Source of the DNA: Parietichytrium sp. I65-24A
Lineage: Eukaryota; Sar; Bigyra; Thraustochytrida; Thraustochytriidae
DNA: 64,000 bases
NCBI GenBank assembly: GCA_012862575.1
Contig: BLSF01000010.1
Coordinates: 186,001 to 250,000 of the forward strand
Direction: 5' to 3'
The translations under genes and the position numbers were made by a program. The notes beneath the pieces were generated by a model. It worked only from the letters and a program-made list of their open reading frames with translations. It was not told the origin of the DNA and ran no database searches. This document shows positions 20,833-30,086 of this stretch, one piece after another. The first letter of the stretch is position 1, and each line of letters begins with the position of its first letter.

Positions 20833-21912
20833 TTTCCTCCCTCACTCTCTCCCTTTCCTGTGTCCTGTGGTCTGTGGTCTGTGTCTTGTGCGTGCGTTGT
20901 TATGACTTGAAAATGGTCTGCGCGCAGAGTCCTGGGCAGCGTTTACTCCTTTAATCCTTCACTCCTTCAAGCGTCTCCCCTTTGCTGTTGCTGTGCGCGT
21001 GTCTCTCTCCTTTTGTACTCCTTACTGCCCTGCTTTCTTTCTTTCTTTCTTTCTCACTCCACTGTCCCGTTCTCTCTCTCCGACTCTGCCTTTCTCATCA
21101 TTAGCAGCCAGTTACTGTTTTATAGCAGCAATGACGTCATCACCTCCCAGATCATTACGATGCATAACTCCGGGTAGCAGTAGGGTAGACTCATAGGAAA
21201 TCGTAAATACGTCGCTCTGTTCTGAAAATTATTTCTGCTCTGGTGCTATGCATGCACACAGCGCAAAGTATAGTGTGTCTGTTTTGGTGTTAGAGTTTAG
21301 ATATAGTTAGACGAGTATCTCCTATGGTAATAGTTTCTACGCAGCAAACAATCCGTTTGGATACCACTAGTGCTAAAACTTCTTTATGGCTCAGTTGTTG
21401 AAAGTGAAGGCTGGTACTGCTGGTACTCTCAGTGTCTAATACAGCATCTTCTTGCTAGAGCTAGCTAATGATATCTAATGATGCTCATGTATCGATTAGC
21501 CTTTGCAACTACTATGAAGTAAGGTCGCTGTGCTGATGTAGCACTAAGTTATTACCCGTATCTGAAACGTACCTATAGAGGATAGAACTAAGTTATGGGT
21601 ATGTGCTTGGAAGAGAGGAGTACTCAGTCAGCACTGAATAGTCATGTATCACGTATGATAAATCGTACTCTGTTGTGACGAACAGCAGCTGCCAGCATCA
21701 ACGACACTTCACGCGAGTGTCACTCAAGAAAATATGACTCACGCAAGTGAAATAGGCAGATAAATGCTCTATCTTCGATTCCAAATCTCTTGAATTTTAA
21801 GAAATTTCGCGCTGTGGCGGCGAAGAAGGTTAAAAATCGTATGTACGTGTGTGTAACTTCTTTTTAAAAGGACTGAGAGAGGTTGCGCGAGGTATTCCAT
21901 GCGGCTCACAAA
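20833..21912. other. Upstream gap of the Rab5 gene / 3' side of ARP3
   Basis: The first 300 bp are CT-rich on the plus strand (purine-rich for the Rab5 gene), with a (CTTT)n run at 21032-21055. Bases 21180-21800 are AT-rich with no long open frame. No RNA gene was recognised. Confidence 0.5.
21032..21055. repeat. (CTTT)n simple repeat
   Basis: Tetranucleotide run about 200 bp upstream of the Rab5 start, purine-rich on that gene's sense strand. Confidence 0.85.
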
Positions 21913-23327
21913 TTACAACTGCGCGCTGAACACAGGGTTGTGGCGTGCGATGCGCGGTCCCTCTTCTTCGTACTGCTTCTTCGTATGACAGACTCGGTAG
22001 AACTCCCTGCAGGAAAAAAAAACAAAACAATGTGAGCAATCAATCAACAATAAATGCAGCAAGGAGTACGGCATGAAAACTTACTGAGTGCTGGAGAGCA
22101 TGCTTCCGCCAAACCAGACAGCAAAGCGCTGCATGTGGTGGCTGATTACATTGCAATCTATCTTACTTCCCTCGGTTTGCTTGTATTTTGGGTTCTTTTG
22201 CCAGTTGGTCTCCAACCTAACATCAACGATCTTCTTAATATCGCGCTGCAGCCTCCGGCCAAAGTCTTTAAACATGGTGGATCCTCCGGAGAGAACGACA
22301 TTCTTGTAGAGGCCTCTGCGAGTATCGATCGGGCAGGAAAGGATACACTTGTCCACGACCGTCGGAAGCGACTCAGAGTATTGTGGGTTGAAGATCTCTG
22401 GGTTGAAGAAGACCTCTGGCCCAAGGAAGCGCTCGTAACCAATGTCGCAGCTCCATTTCTTCCCTGTCCGCGAATGTTGGCCGTCAAACGTCCGGAAGAA
22501 TTTTTGTGGGTCCGAGTCATATTTGCCAAACTCCTTGACAAGGTCAGGACAAGTGTAGCAGTGCCTCTCCTTGATGCTTTTAGACACAAGGAGGATGTCT
22601 TCTGGAGGGATAGGCTCCTTGCGGTCACGGAGCATACTGCTGATGAAGTTTGTAACATCGCGGCCAGCAAGCGGAATGTGCTTAATGCTGGAGCCAATCA
22701 CGTACCCATCAGCAACTGGAACAACGTGGGTCACACCGTCACCAGCGTCGATGACGGTTCCGGTGAGTGTGCGCTCCGTGACGGACTTTGAGGTCCAAGA
22801 TGCAGCCAACGCTAAGATAGCTTGGACGGCAATGTACAGGCCAGGCACGTTGAAGGTCTCGAACATGACCTCGGCTGTGTATTCGCGATTTTCTGGGGTG
22901 TTAAGAGGTGGCTCGGTGAGCAAGAAATAGTGATCCTCCGGCTCGCACTTGAGGTGCTGGAAGATGCACCGCTGCCACATTTTCTCCATGTTGTCCCAGC
23001 TGTGAAGCAACCGCGTAATTAGCTTCGTCGCACACTAAAATCGCATCTTCCAAGTTACAAATCAACTCACTTTTCGATGATACCGTGCTTGATTGGGTAG
23101 TTGATCTGATACGAGGCGGAGTGCTTTTGCGCCTCGTTTCCGACATAAAAGTCAAGATCGCCAAGCCCCTCAGTGTTACGCACAGTTCCGCGGGTCCCCG
23201 AGTCTCCCGCTGGGTTTGCAATCAAAGTCGGAATCACAAAGTTCGGTTCGCAGTTTCCTGCATACCCCATTTTGGTGTAACCCGTTCCATTGTCGATCAC
23301 CACCGCTGGTTTATCCGTAAAGCTCAT
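21913..23327 (-). CDS. ARP3: Actin-related protein 3 (Arp2/3 complex), three exons
   Basis: A subunit of the Arp2/3 complex that nucleates branched actin filaments. Minus-strand exons: 23071-23327, 22085-22999 and 21913-22006. The introns are 71 and 78 bp with GTGAGT and GTAAGT donors. The product is 421 residues, close to the usual 418. Family features include [15 protein letters not shown] (phosphate loop 1), [38 protein letters not shown] (phosphate loop 2), [17 protein letters not shown] and [20 protein letters not shown]. The last exon supplies [20 protein letters not shown] and the family ending [10 protein letters not shown]. Junction codons are restored exactly (HGIIENWDNMEK and SSTQEFYR). 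The upstream flank is rich in CT on the plus strand. Confidence 0.97.
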
Positions 23328-23731
23328 CTTGTCCTCGTAAATAGTTCACTGAGAGCAAACAAATCCCACACCCGAGTCAGACACCAATTCAACAATTCGC
23401 CAACCAACGCAATCCAACGGTGTGCGTGCACACTGCCGCGTACACACATACGCACCATCCAGGGAGAGAACCCGAAGCCACCGGAGGCGCATCCAAGCCA
23501 TCATCCCCGGCATCCCACCCGCCCCCATCCCCTCTCTCGCTCCCCACTGCATTCACGTACCTCGCGCCACTTTCACCGTTCTGGCCACCGAAAGATACCG
23601 TCGTTGGCACTAACCGACCCGGATTCGCTCCTAGCCCGCGCACGACGTCGACGTCCTCTCAAGCAGCCGCGTCTCGCTATTTGTTCGCGTCGCCGTGTGG
23701 AAGAACAAAGCTTCCCTTTCTCGCAAACCTA

Positions 23732-23887
23732 GCTCGCTCTTGCTCTCTCTCTTGCTCTTGCTCTTGCTTTTGCTCGCGCACAGTCCTTCTCTCACACGTT
23801 TACTGAGATTGTCTTTGCTCTCTCTCTATCTCTCTGTCTTTTGGGCGAAGAATGCGTGAGAGAGAGAGGGAGAGAGAGAGAGAGAGG
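23732..23887. repeat. CT-rich block followed by an opposed GA tract
   Basis: CTCTTG hexamer units (23732-23778) and a CT run (23817-23839) are followed after about 18 bp by a GA run (23857-23887). The CT and GA runs are inverted copies and could fold into a hairpin. Confidence 0.75.
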
Positions 23888-24079
23888 AGGAAAGATGGGC
23901 ACTTTAGATTAGATACACTGAAGCGCTACTAAAGCCCGTAGAGACCGGTACCAATCTGCTCTTCCCTCCTCAGATTCCGCAGATCAGGGGGAGGGAGGGG
24001 GGCTCTTACTCTGCTCTTACCCCTCTGGGTAAGCAAGATGGGTAGCTGCGCATAACTGAGACTTACCTATCTTGTACTC

Positions 24080-24101
24080 GCTTCCTTCCTTCCTTCCTTC
24101 C
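24080..24101. repeat. (CTTC)n simple repeat
   Basis: Five near-perfect tetranucleotide units in the ARP3/ATP23 gap. No further function is visible. Confidence 0.8.
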
Positions 24102-25083
24102 TGCTTCTCCGCTGCCAGATGGTGAAAAACTTAGCGGCGAGCATTAGGAAGCGCGGTACCGTTCAGTCTAAAGATTGTCATTGCAGCTGGTAAGGGGTAG
24201 TCGTAAAGCTAGGATAGGTTAGGCATGTGCCTATAGTCAGTCGTAGTGGAAGTGGGCAGTACCGAATTGGCTGCCTACTATGACAGACTAATGTTGTGTT
24301 CAAGTACCCCCCTTGCTAAGCCGGCAGTAAGGCTCTGCGCCTAAGAAGAGGTAGTGTCAATTAGCAAACAACGCAGTGAGCGAAATCGCTTCTAAAAAGT
24401 GTGTTTCTTTCATGAACAGAGGCTCGAGTGGCTCGAGCATGCTTGAGCAGTTGAGAATCAAAATTTCAGAATTCAGTTGACTGCAATTTACGGTGAATAG
24501 AAAGGAAAATTTCAAGTTCTTGATTGTCACGTCGATCGGGCGGACGAATTGCGCTAAACTTACAAAGCGATTCGAAAGCAACGCAACGATTTTGCACATT
24601 TTTTCCCCACTACACCTTGCCTACCCCCACATACTCCAATCTTTAGAGTGTTGGGGGGAAAGAGCAAGGTGGGCAAGTCCCTCCCCCCTCTTCTATTCTC
24701 TCTCTATTCTCTACAATAAACATCTGCCTCAGTCCCGTAGCCCTACCCACTCTTGTCCTTGCCGAAGGCATACGATTCATCCTAACCCTTTCCGTACCAA
24801 TCACTACCTGGTAGAAAACAAAACAACGAAGGCGTGTCTGTGACGTTGGGAGACGTGCGGAACGAGAGACTCTCGTCACCAGGAGTACTACGTTACTCCA
24901 AACAGCCGGCGTGACCCGAAAGCGGCATGTTGGAAAAGGCGACACATTGATTGGTACCTGGTACTGACATGTGAGTACGTGAGGAGAGTGAGGAGATGGA
25001 CTAGCACGACGTTGGTGGCGAGAGACGCAGAAGATGGTATGTGAACAACAGGAGGTGTAGTTGGAGACGCGAAAGTATTGGAG

Positions 25084-25829
25084 ATGGATGAAGAAAGGCA
25101 AGTTTTGCGGCGTGTAGCAGAAGCGTGAGCGGTGGTAGTGAAGTGGAGCAGCTGACGAAAGTTTGTTGGATCTTGAAACGCGGTGCGATGTGTGGGGTGT
25201 GGGTGGCGCACAGATGCGAGGACTACCTAGACGACATTTTGGAAGAAGAGAGAGTGAAGACTCTGTACGAGTCGATTCGAGCAAAGATGAACTTCAACAT
25301 TGAGTGCTGCGATTGCCGAGAGAAAGACGGGGCAGCCGCGACCTTCGCCCGAGCGTACTTTTCGGCTCCAAACCTTGAAGACACAACCTCAACGATAGAG
25401 CCTGCAATAGTGCTTTGCTCCAATTCTTTGCCCAATAAAGAGCAGATTCGCGAGGCACTAACGCACGAGATGGTTCACGCATTCGACCACTGCGTGACCA
25501 GACGCGATTTGACCGATTGTGAAGAACTTGCTTGCAGTGAAATTCGTGCCGCCCGCGAAGCCGAGTGTAGAGACAACTTTGATCGTGGGCCAGGCGAAGT
25601 TTGTCACCTTTTAGGCGTTGATCCGCTGGCTAATGAGGTTAAGGAAGGGGATCCGCTGACCAAAGCGTGCAGATGGTTTCAAAAACGGTGCGCAGTCAGG
25701 AATGCTACAAAATCCGTCGAAGCCGTGTTCCCGGGGAGGGGACAAGCCTGCGTAGCTGCGGTTATGGAGCGCTGCTTTAGTGATGTGCACCCATTTGAAG
25801 ATAATGTGAACGACTCCAAGAGAGCGTGA
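25084..25829 (+). CDS. ATP23: ATP23-type mitochondrial intermembrane-space metalloprotease, two exons
   Basis: In yeast ATP23 processes Atp6 and helps assemble the ATP synthase; the human homologue is also called XRCC6BP1. Key sequence: LTHEMVHAFDHC, a zinc-binding HExxH (His98, Glu99, His102 in the spliced model), then LACSEIRAA and a C-terminal ERCFSDVHPFE, all family hallmarks. I prefer a spliced model: exon 1 25084-25124 (MDEERQVLRRVAEA), an 89-bp intron with a GTGAGC donor, a CTGAC branch-like site and an ACAG acceptor, then exon 2 25214-25829. This gives 218 residues and a continuous helix into CEDYLDDILEEE. The unspliced alternative starts at the ATG at 25188. About ten cysteines fit an intermembrane-space protein. 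No cleavable presequence is evident. Confidence 0.9.
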
Positions 25830-26037
25830 AGTCTCTCTTTACCTTAATTAGTCTGCCTATGCTTATTCGATAACCTTGCAACTGATTGCCATAATTTAAT
25901 TTTACTGTTTGCTGATTTTAGTTTAGGCGTAAGGCTGAAAAAGATTTGGGTGCTCCATTTTGGCGGATACAAGTTGCTGGACACCAGAATCTCTTGGACA
26001 AAACAAACTTTTCTCGTGAAACCACTCATGACCTAAT

Positions 26038-27189
26038 TTATTCCTTTGAAGACTCCAACACAATCCCTTCCTTCTCTTCGATGAGTTTGACACAGCTGGT
26101 AAAGTCAGCGTCAGCACCGTATTTAGCTTCGGCAGCAGCAATTAGCTTGGACGTCATCCGGATGTAAGACTCCTCTTCGGGTGCGGATGATCCATCAAGC
26201 AGCGAGGCGGCAATGCGATTGTCTTTGGCGAAGAGACCCAGGGAAAACCCAAAATCAAACTTTCGTGTCAGCACCTGAGTTGGAATCCGTTCTTGCGTTT
26301 GAAGATTTCGCCCGGAGGAAGTATTGATCACCGCGAGGGCGACATCTGGCTCAACCCCGTATCGCTTCAATGCAACGAGCCCCTCCGCACTGAGCATAAG
26401 GGCAGAAGCGTTTAAGGAGTTGTTCACGCACTTGACGGCGTGCCCAGCACCGACAGGGCCGACATGTACAACCTTGGCTCCAACCACGTTGAGGACTTTT
26501 TCTGCACGAGCAAAGCATTCTGTGGAGTCTGCGCCTACCATGATTGTCAGCGTCGCCTTTTCGGCCCCAGACGGGCCGCCACTGACAGGGGCGTCCAAGT
26601 ATATAATATTCTTTTCTTTCAACTGCTTCGCGAGTTGTTTGGACGCCACTGGCTCGCCAGAGGTGCAATCAATGACGAACATCTCCTTGCCACCCAAATT
26701 ACTTGGGAACTGCGCCACGACCTCCTCCACTACCGCTGTAGTGGGCAAGCAGAGAAAGACAAAGTCGCACCCATTCACCGCGTCCGCAATGTTCTCGCAA
26801 CATGTGCTACTGTACCGCTGAGCGTGCGTTTTGGCGATTGCGATATTGCGGTTCCAAACAGTGAGCTTGATGCTTGGCTGCTTGGCAAGGTTTCCAGCCA
26901 TGAAACTTCCCATATTTCCGAGCCCCAAGAACGCGCACTTACACTCTGGTACGCCTTCAATGACCCGAATTGCCTTGCGCGCATCCACTGCAGTCCCGCA
27001 CTCTGCCTCGCCCACATTTGAATAACAGTACAGCACAACTAGAAGAAAGCCCACCACCCACGTCATCGTGTCGCTCGCGCCGGCCTCGCTCGCGGCCTTC
27101 CACAGCAGGTACGCGATCATGCCACCGCCCATTACATTCGGCACCGCCAGAGCTATGAACTCCTTGCACTCCTCCTGTTTGCCCGCCAT
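26038..27189 (-). CDS. Beta-hydroxyacid dehydrogenase (3-hydroxyisobutyrate dehydrogenase family) with N-terminal membrane segments
   Basis: 383 residues from the ATG at 27189 (the frame extends 3 codons up to a GTG). NAD(P)-dependent oxidation of a beta-hydroxyacid is expected. Motifs: dinucleotide-binding FLGLGNMGSFMAGN (about 87-100), substrate-binding DAPVSGGPSGAEKATLTIMV, then GAGHAVKCVNNSL with the catalytic Lys, and FDFGFSLGLFAKD near the C-terminus. The order and spacing are normal for HIBADH/GLYR-type enzymes. The first 80 residues are unusual: two hydrophobic segments (about 11-31 and 41-57) precede the Rossmann fold, where mitochondrial HIBADH has a cleavable presequence. The enzyme may therefore be membrane-tethered. 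The exact substrate cannot be told. It is convergent with ATP23, 208 bp away. Confidence 0.9.
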   Translation of the reverse strand: MAGKQEECKEFIALAVPNVMGGGMIAYLLWKAASEAGASDTMTWVVGFLLVVLYCYSNVGEAECGTAVDARKAIRVIEGVPECKCAFLGLGNMGSFMAGNLAKQPSIKLTVWNRNIAIAKTHAQRYSSTCCENIADAVNGCDFVFLCLPTTAVVEEVVAQFPSNLGGKEMFVIDCTSGEPVASKQLAKQLKEKNIIYLDAPVSGGPSGAEKATLTIMVGADSTECFARAEKVLNVVGAKVVHVGPVGAGHAVKCVNNSLNASALMLSAEGLVALKRYGVEPDVALAVINTSSGRNLQTQERIPTQVLTRKFDFGFSLGLFAKDNRIAASLLDGSSAPEEESYIRMTSKLIAAAEAKYGADADFTSCVKLIEEKEGIVLESSKE

Positions 27190-28086
27190 GTTTTCCACTG
27201 GCTTTGTTGTCCCAACACTACCAAGCCGCTGTCCTCGCCCCGGAGCTTTTACGCAGGAGCGGAAACGAATCGCTTGACTTGGGGCTTCACTGCACTGCTA
27301 ACTGCTAACTGCTAATTGCACTGCACGCAACCGCGGGAGCTGAGCTTCCAATGTGCGAGCCTTTCGCCCGTGGCTGTTTGCGCACACCACCACTCGGGCC
27401 GCTTCACTCTATCGATGGATGACGACTAATTTAGAAACCAAACAGCTCCTACTTAATGTAGAGCTACTTCCTGCCTCTCTTTACCTCTCTTTACCTCTCT
27501 TTCGCGAAGAACGTTTCTACAACCCTCACACATCCTCACACCCTCACACGCTCACTGTCAGTCACTTACTGAGCGACTACTTCTCTTGTGTTGTTCTAAG
27601 TTAGTGCAGTTAGTGCACAAAGTTGTGCCAAAAGCTATGGTCTCCACAGTCTCCACCCATGCTTGTATTACGACCGCAATGAGTGAGACAGAGTGACAGA
27701 GGCGCAAAGCGCACACTTTGACACTGCGAAACAATGCGAAACACAGTGAAATTATGACACCTGGCTTTGTGTCTTCAAAGGAGTTTTCTTTTTTTCTCTC
27801 TATTTGTCGTTTGCGTAAAAATTAAAGAAATGAGAACACGGCAAAGAGAACTAGTGTCGAAGAGCGCAAAACGAGTATAAGAGACGTGGCGCAGGGCCCA
27901 AGAGGCCATCGTTCGAGCTCAGCGGAGACTGAAAGAAGGAAGAAAAACAGAATACGAAAGGGTGGGGTTAACATGTGAATTGTTTTAGAAGAAAGAAATT
28001 TTAGACAAGCAAAGCAAATGCAAAAACTACCGACCGGCCGATCATCAAAGCATGGAGAGGAGAACGGCAGGCTATGAAGAGAGCAA
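27190..28086. other. Gap between hydrolase-like gene and dehydrogenase
   Basis: No gene is recognised. It contains repeated short motifs (TAACTGCTAACTGCTAA at about 27299-27316; TTTACCTCTC repeats at about 27480-27501). It is the probable promoter of the dehydrogenase plus the 3' UTR of the hydrolase-like gene. Confidence 0.5.
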
Positions 28087-29220
28087 TCAAGCCACAAGTG
28101 CCGCTCCCTCTGAAGACCCTGCGCAAATGGCCCCGAGGCTCTTGTTGAGCCAATCGTTGACAGCCTGCACGACTTGCTCGTGCTTGTTCTCGTGGAAGAG
28201 CGAGTATCCCGTCCCAGAAAACTCTTGCAGGCTCTTGTCAGGTATGTTCGTCCCGTTGTAAAATCGCTTGGTCTGTGCAATATTTGAAAGCTGGTCATCC
28301 TCCCCGAGAAGCACAAGAAGCGAGCCAAGTTCTAAAGCCGACTGCTTGCTCTCCAGTTCCTTGTACGCATTGAGTATCTCCGCGCCGAGACGGCACCTCA
28401 CTGGTTCGGTGTTGTTTAAAGGATCTTTGGCAAACGCGTCACGAACGGCCTCTTCGTTAGAAAGATGCTCCAGATTCAAAGGGGCCAGGGCTGGAAGGTC
28501 TGGGGTATATTTACTAGCTGTGAACATGCCTCGCGCTTGCACGCGGAACAGCAGTGTCCACTCGATATTGAGTGTTGGGGAGCTCAGCACCAGCCCCGCG
28601 AAAGCGCGTGGTCTCCTGGCCGCAGTAAGCGCCGCTACAAGTCCGCCCCACCCGTGACCCCAAAGGTAAACCGGCGATTGCGGATGTTTCTGGCACGCCC
28701 TGTCCACGAGATCCTCCACGTCGTCCACAAACTCTCCGAACCCGTCGCATGCGCCTCTATATCCGCGAAGGTCGTCGCTCTTTCCGTGCGACTGAGCATC
28801 CACGGCGTACACTGCAACCTTGCACACTTCTGCGACCTCCAACATTGCGTCCCTGTACCTCCCGGCGTGCTCATGCAGCCCGTGCACAAACACCACAACG
28901 CCGCGCACGCTGCTTTGAGCCCCGACCCTGTGCTGCCACAACATCTGACCGCGCCTACTCTCCACTGCGCACTCTTCTGCGGTCACTTCTTCTTCATGCG
29001 CCGCCAAGTGCTCGTCTGCGTCGCTCATGTTCAAGTTGACGCCCGAGTTCTCATTTCCAGCCTCGCCACGATGTTTGCCCACGACTTGGCCCACCTTGTC
29101 ACCGCCTTGTTCGCGAGCGACGCTGCCATACTCCTGCTGCAGAAGACCCGAGCGGAGTCCCTCGCCCTCACCCTCTGCGCCAGCCCCACCGCGGGCGCCG
29201 CAGCAGCAGCAGACAACCAT
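28087..29220 (-). CDS. Alpha/beta-hydrolase of monoacylglycerol-lipase type, probably catalytically inactive
   Basis: 377 residues. The fold is clear: VVVFVHGLHEHAGRYRD (oxyanion region, as in monoglyceride lipases), AVDAQSHGKSD and the strand-elbow YLWGHGWGGLVAAL. The nucleophile position of the usual GHSMGG is Gly190 (codon GGG at 28651-28653). The acid is kept (GEDDQL, Asp309). At the usual His position (family GxYH) the sequence reads SGTGYSLFHE, with Tyr339 in place and a His only four residues later (His343). Two of three triad residues therefore seem lost, which suggests a pseudoenzyme or scaffold. The N-terminus MVVCCCCG could be S-acylated and so membrane-tethered. A later Met at about residue 65 (MSDADE) is an alternative start. 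The reading frame is intact, so it is not an obvious pseudogene. Confidence 0.85.
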   Translation of the reverse strand: MVVCCCCGARGGAGAEGEGEGLRSGLLQQEYGSVAREQGGDKVGQVVGKHRGEAGNENSGVNLNMSDADEHLAAHEEEVTAEECAVESRRGQMLWQHRVGAQSSVRGVVVFVHGLHEHAGRYRDAMLEVAEVCKVAVYAVDAQSHGKSDDLRGYRGACDGFGEFVDDVEDLVDRACQKHPQSPVYLWGHGWGGLVAALTAARRPRAFAGLVLSSPTLNIEWTLLFRVQARGMFTASKYTPDLPALAPLNLEHLSNEEAVRDAFAKDPLNNTEPVRCRLGAEILNAYKELESKQSALELGSLLVLLGEDDQLSNIAQTKRFYNGTNIPDKSLQEFSGTGYSLFHENKHEQVVQAVNDWLNKSLGAICAGSSEGAALVA

Positions 29221-29282
29221 TCGCGCGAGATGACAGAGCTACGACGCTGCGCACGCTGCACACGTAGCGGACAGGAGAGAAC

Positions 29283-29315
29283 GGGAGAAGAGAGAAGAGA
29301 GAAGAGAGAAGGAGG
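29283..29315. repeat. AGAGAAG tandem run
   Basis: A purine run on the plus strand just upstream of the hydrolase-like gene. On that gene's sense strand it is CT-rich, the opposite of most leaders in this window. Confidence 0.8.
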
Positions 29316-29761
29316 GACAGGTCCCACAAAGCGAACGGCCAGCTCTCTGCGTTCCAAGCTGCTCCAAAAGTTGGCTTGGCTAAGTTTTCCAGTACGTTTG
29401 CTACTTTTGCCCTCCCAAGTCGTAGTCACCGTCGGCTCGACCCATGAAGATGAAGACGGGCACGAGGCAGCAAGAGCATCAACTAGCGTGAGGCCAGTGA
29501 AGGCCCACCCCACCGGCTTGTTCAGTAAGACAGAAGAGAAAAAAGCGATGCAAAGAGATGAAAAGAGTGAAAGAAAAGACATCTCTTAACTTTAAGCTTT
29601 TCTCTTAAAATGTCGCGAAGCTCATGGTATCATCACTGTCACCAAAGAGTCACAAACATTCCATTCGCATGCATCAGTACAAGGCGCTAGCTAGTTGCAC
29701 GACGCTCGAGTATCTCTTGCCAGTAGCGTGACGCGCCTTAAAGGCGCTTAGTGTGTCGCGT

Positions 29762-29880
29762 CGCAATGGAGATAGATGGAAATGAAGATGGAAATGAAGA
29801 TGGAGATGGAGATGGAGATGGGAATGAAGATGGACATGAAGATGGAGATGTAGGTGGAGATGTAGGTGGAGGCGGCGGCC
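29762..29880. repeat. GATGGA/GAAGATGGAAAT minisatellite
   Basis: About 20 diverged 6-bp units (GGAGAT, GGAAAT, GAAGAT, later GTAGGTGGAGAT) in one orientation. It lies between two minus-strand genes. It leaves an open low-complexity frame on both strands, which I do not regard as a gene. Confidence 0.9.
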
Positions 29881-30086
29881 GCGGGAAGAGTATCTTGCAA
29901 GAGTTGTAGGATGTAATGAAGAGCGAGTGCTTGAGTAAGGAAAAAAGGAAGGGCAGCGAGCAGCAAGTGGGACTTAAAAGGAGATGCGCGCCGCGTGGGG
30001 CGCTAGGGAGACAAAGTTGGGCATTTCAGTTTCTAAAGGCACAGGCGTTGGAAGGTTCACACAATTAGATATAGCTATGTACATGT

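Larger units (their letters stand above)
23328..25083. other. Divergent upstream gap (ARP3 / ATP23)
   Basis: It holds CTCTTG-type and CT tracts before ARP3 (about 23730-23840), a GA tract (23857-23887), a G-rich patch (about 23987-24002) and a (CTTC)n run (24080-24101). Bases 24120-24620 are AT-richer and featureless. No gene or RNA was recognised. Confidence 0.5.
29221..30086. other. Gap with minisatellites
   Basis: No gene is recognised. It holds a GAGAA-type run (29283-29315) and a GATGGA minisatellite (29762-29880). The open frames across them encode only low-complexity peptide. Confidence 0.5.

Noticed and set aside
23987-24002. Possible G-quadruplex
   Set aside because: There are only three separated G-runs with single-base loops. 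The fourth run would need splitting one run, so the call is too weak.
28465-29589. 374-codon plus-strand open frame
   Set aside because: It lies antisense to the hydrolase-like gene, whose protein has clear family motifs. The plus-strand product has none and is Cys/Arg/His-rich as expected of a shadow frame.
29748-29966. 72-codon hydrophobic minus-strand frame
   Set aside because: Most of it is the translated GATGGA minisatellite.
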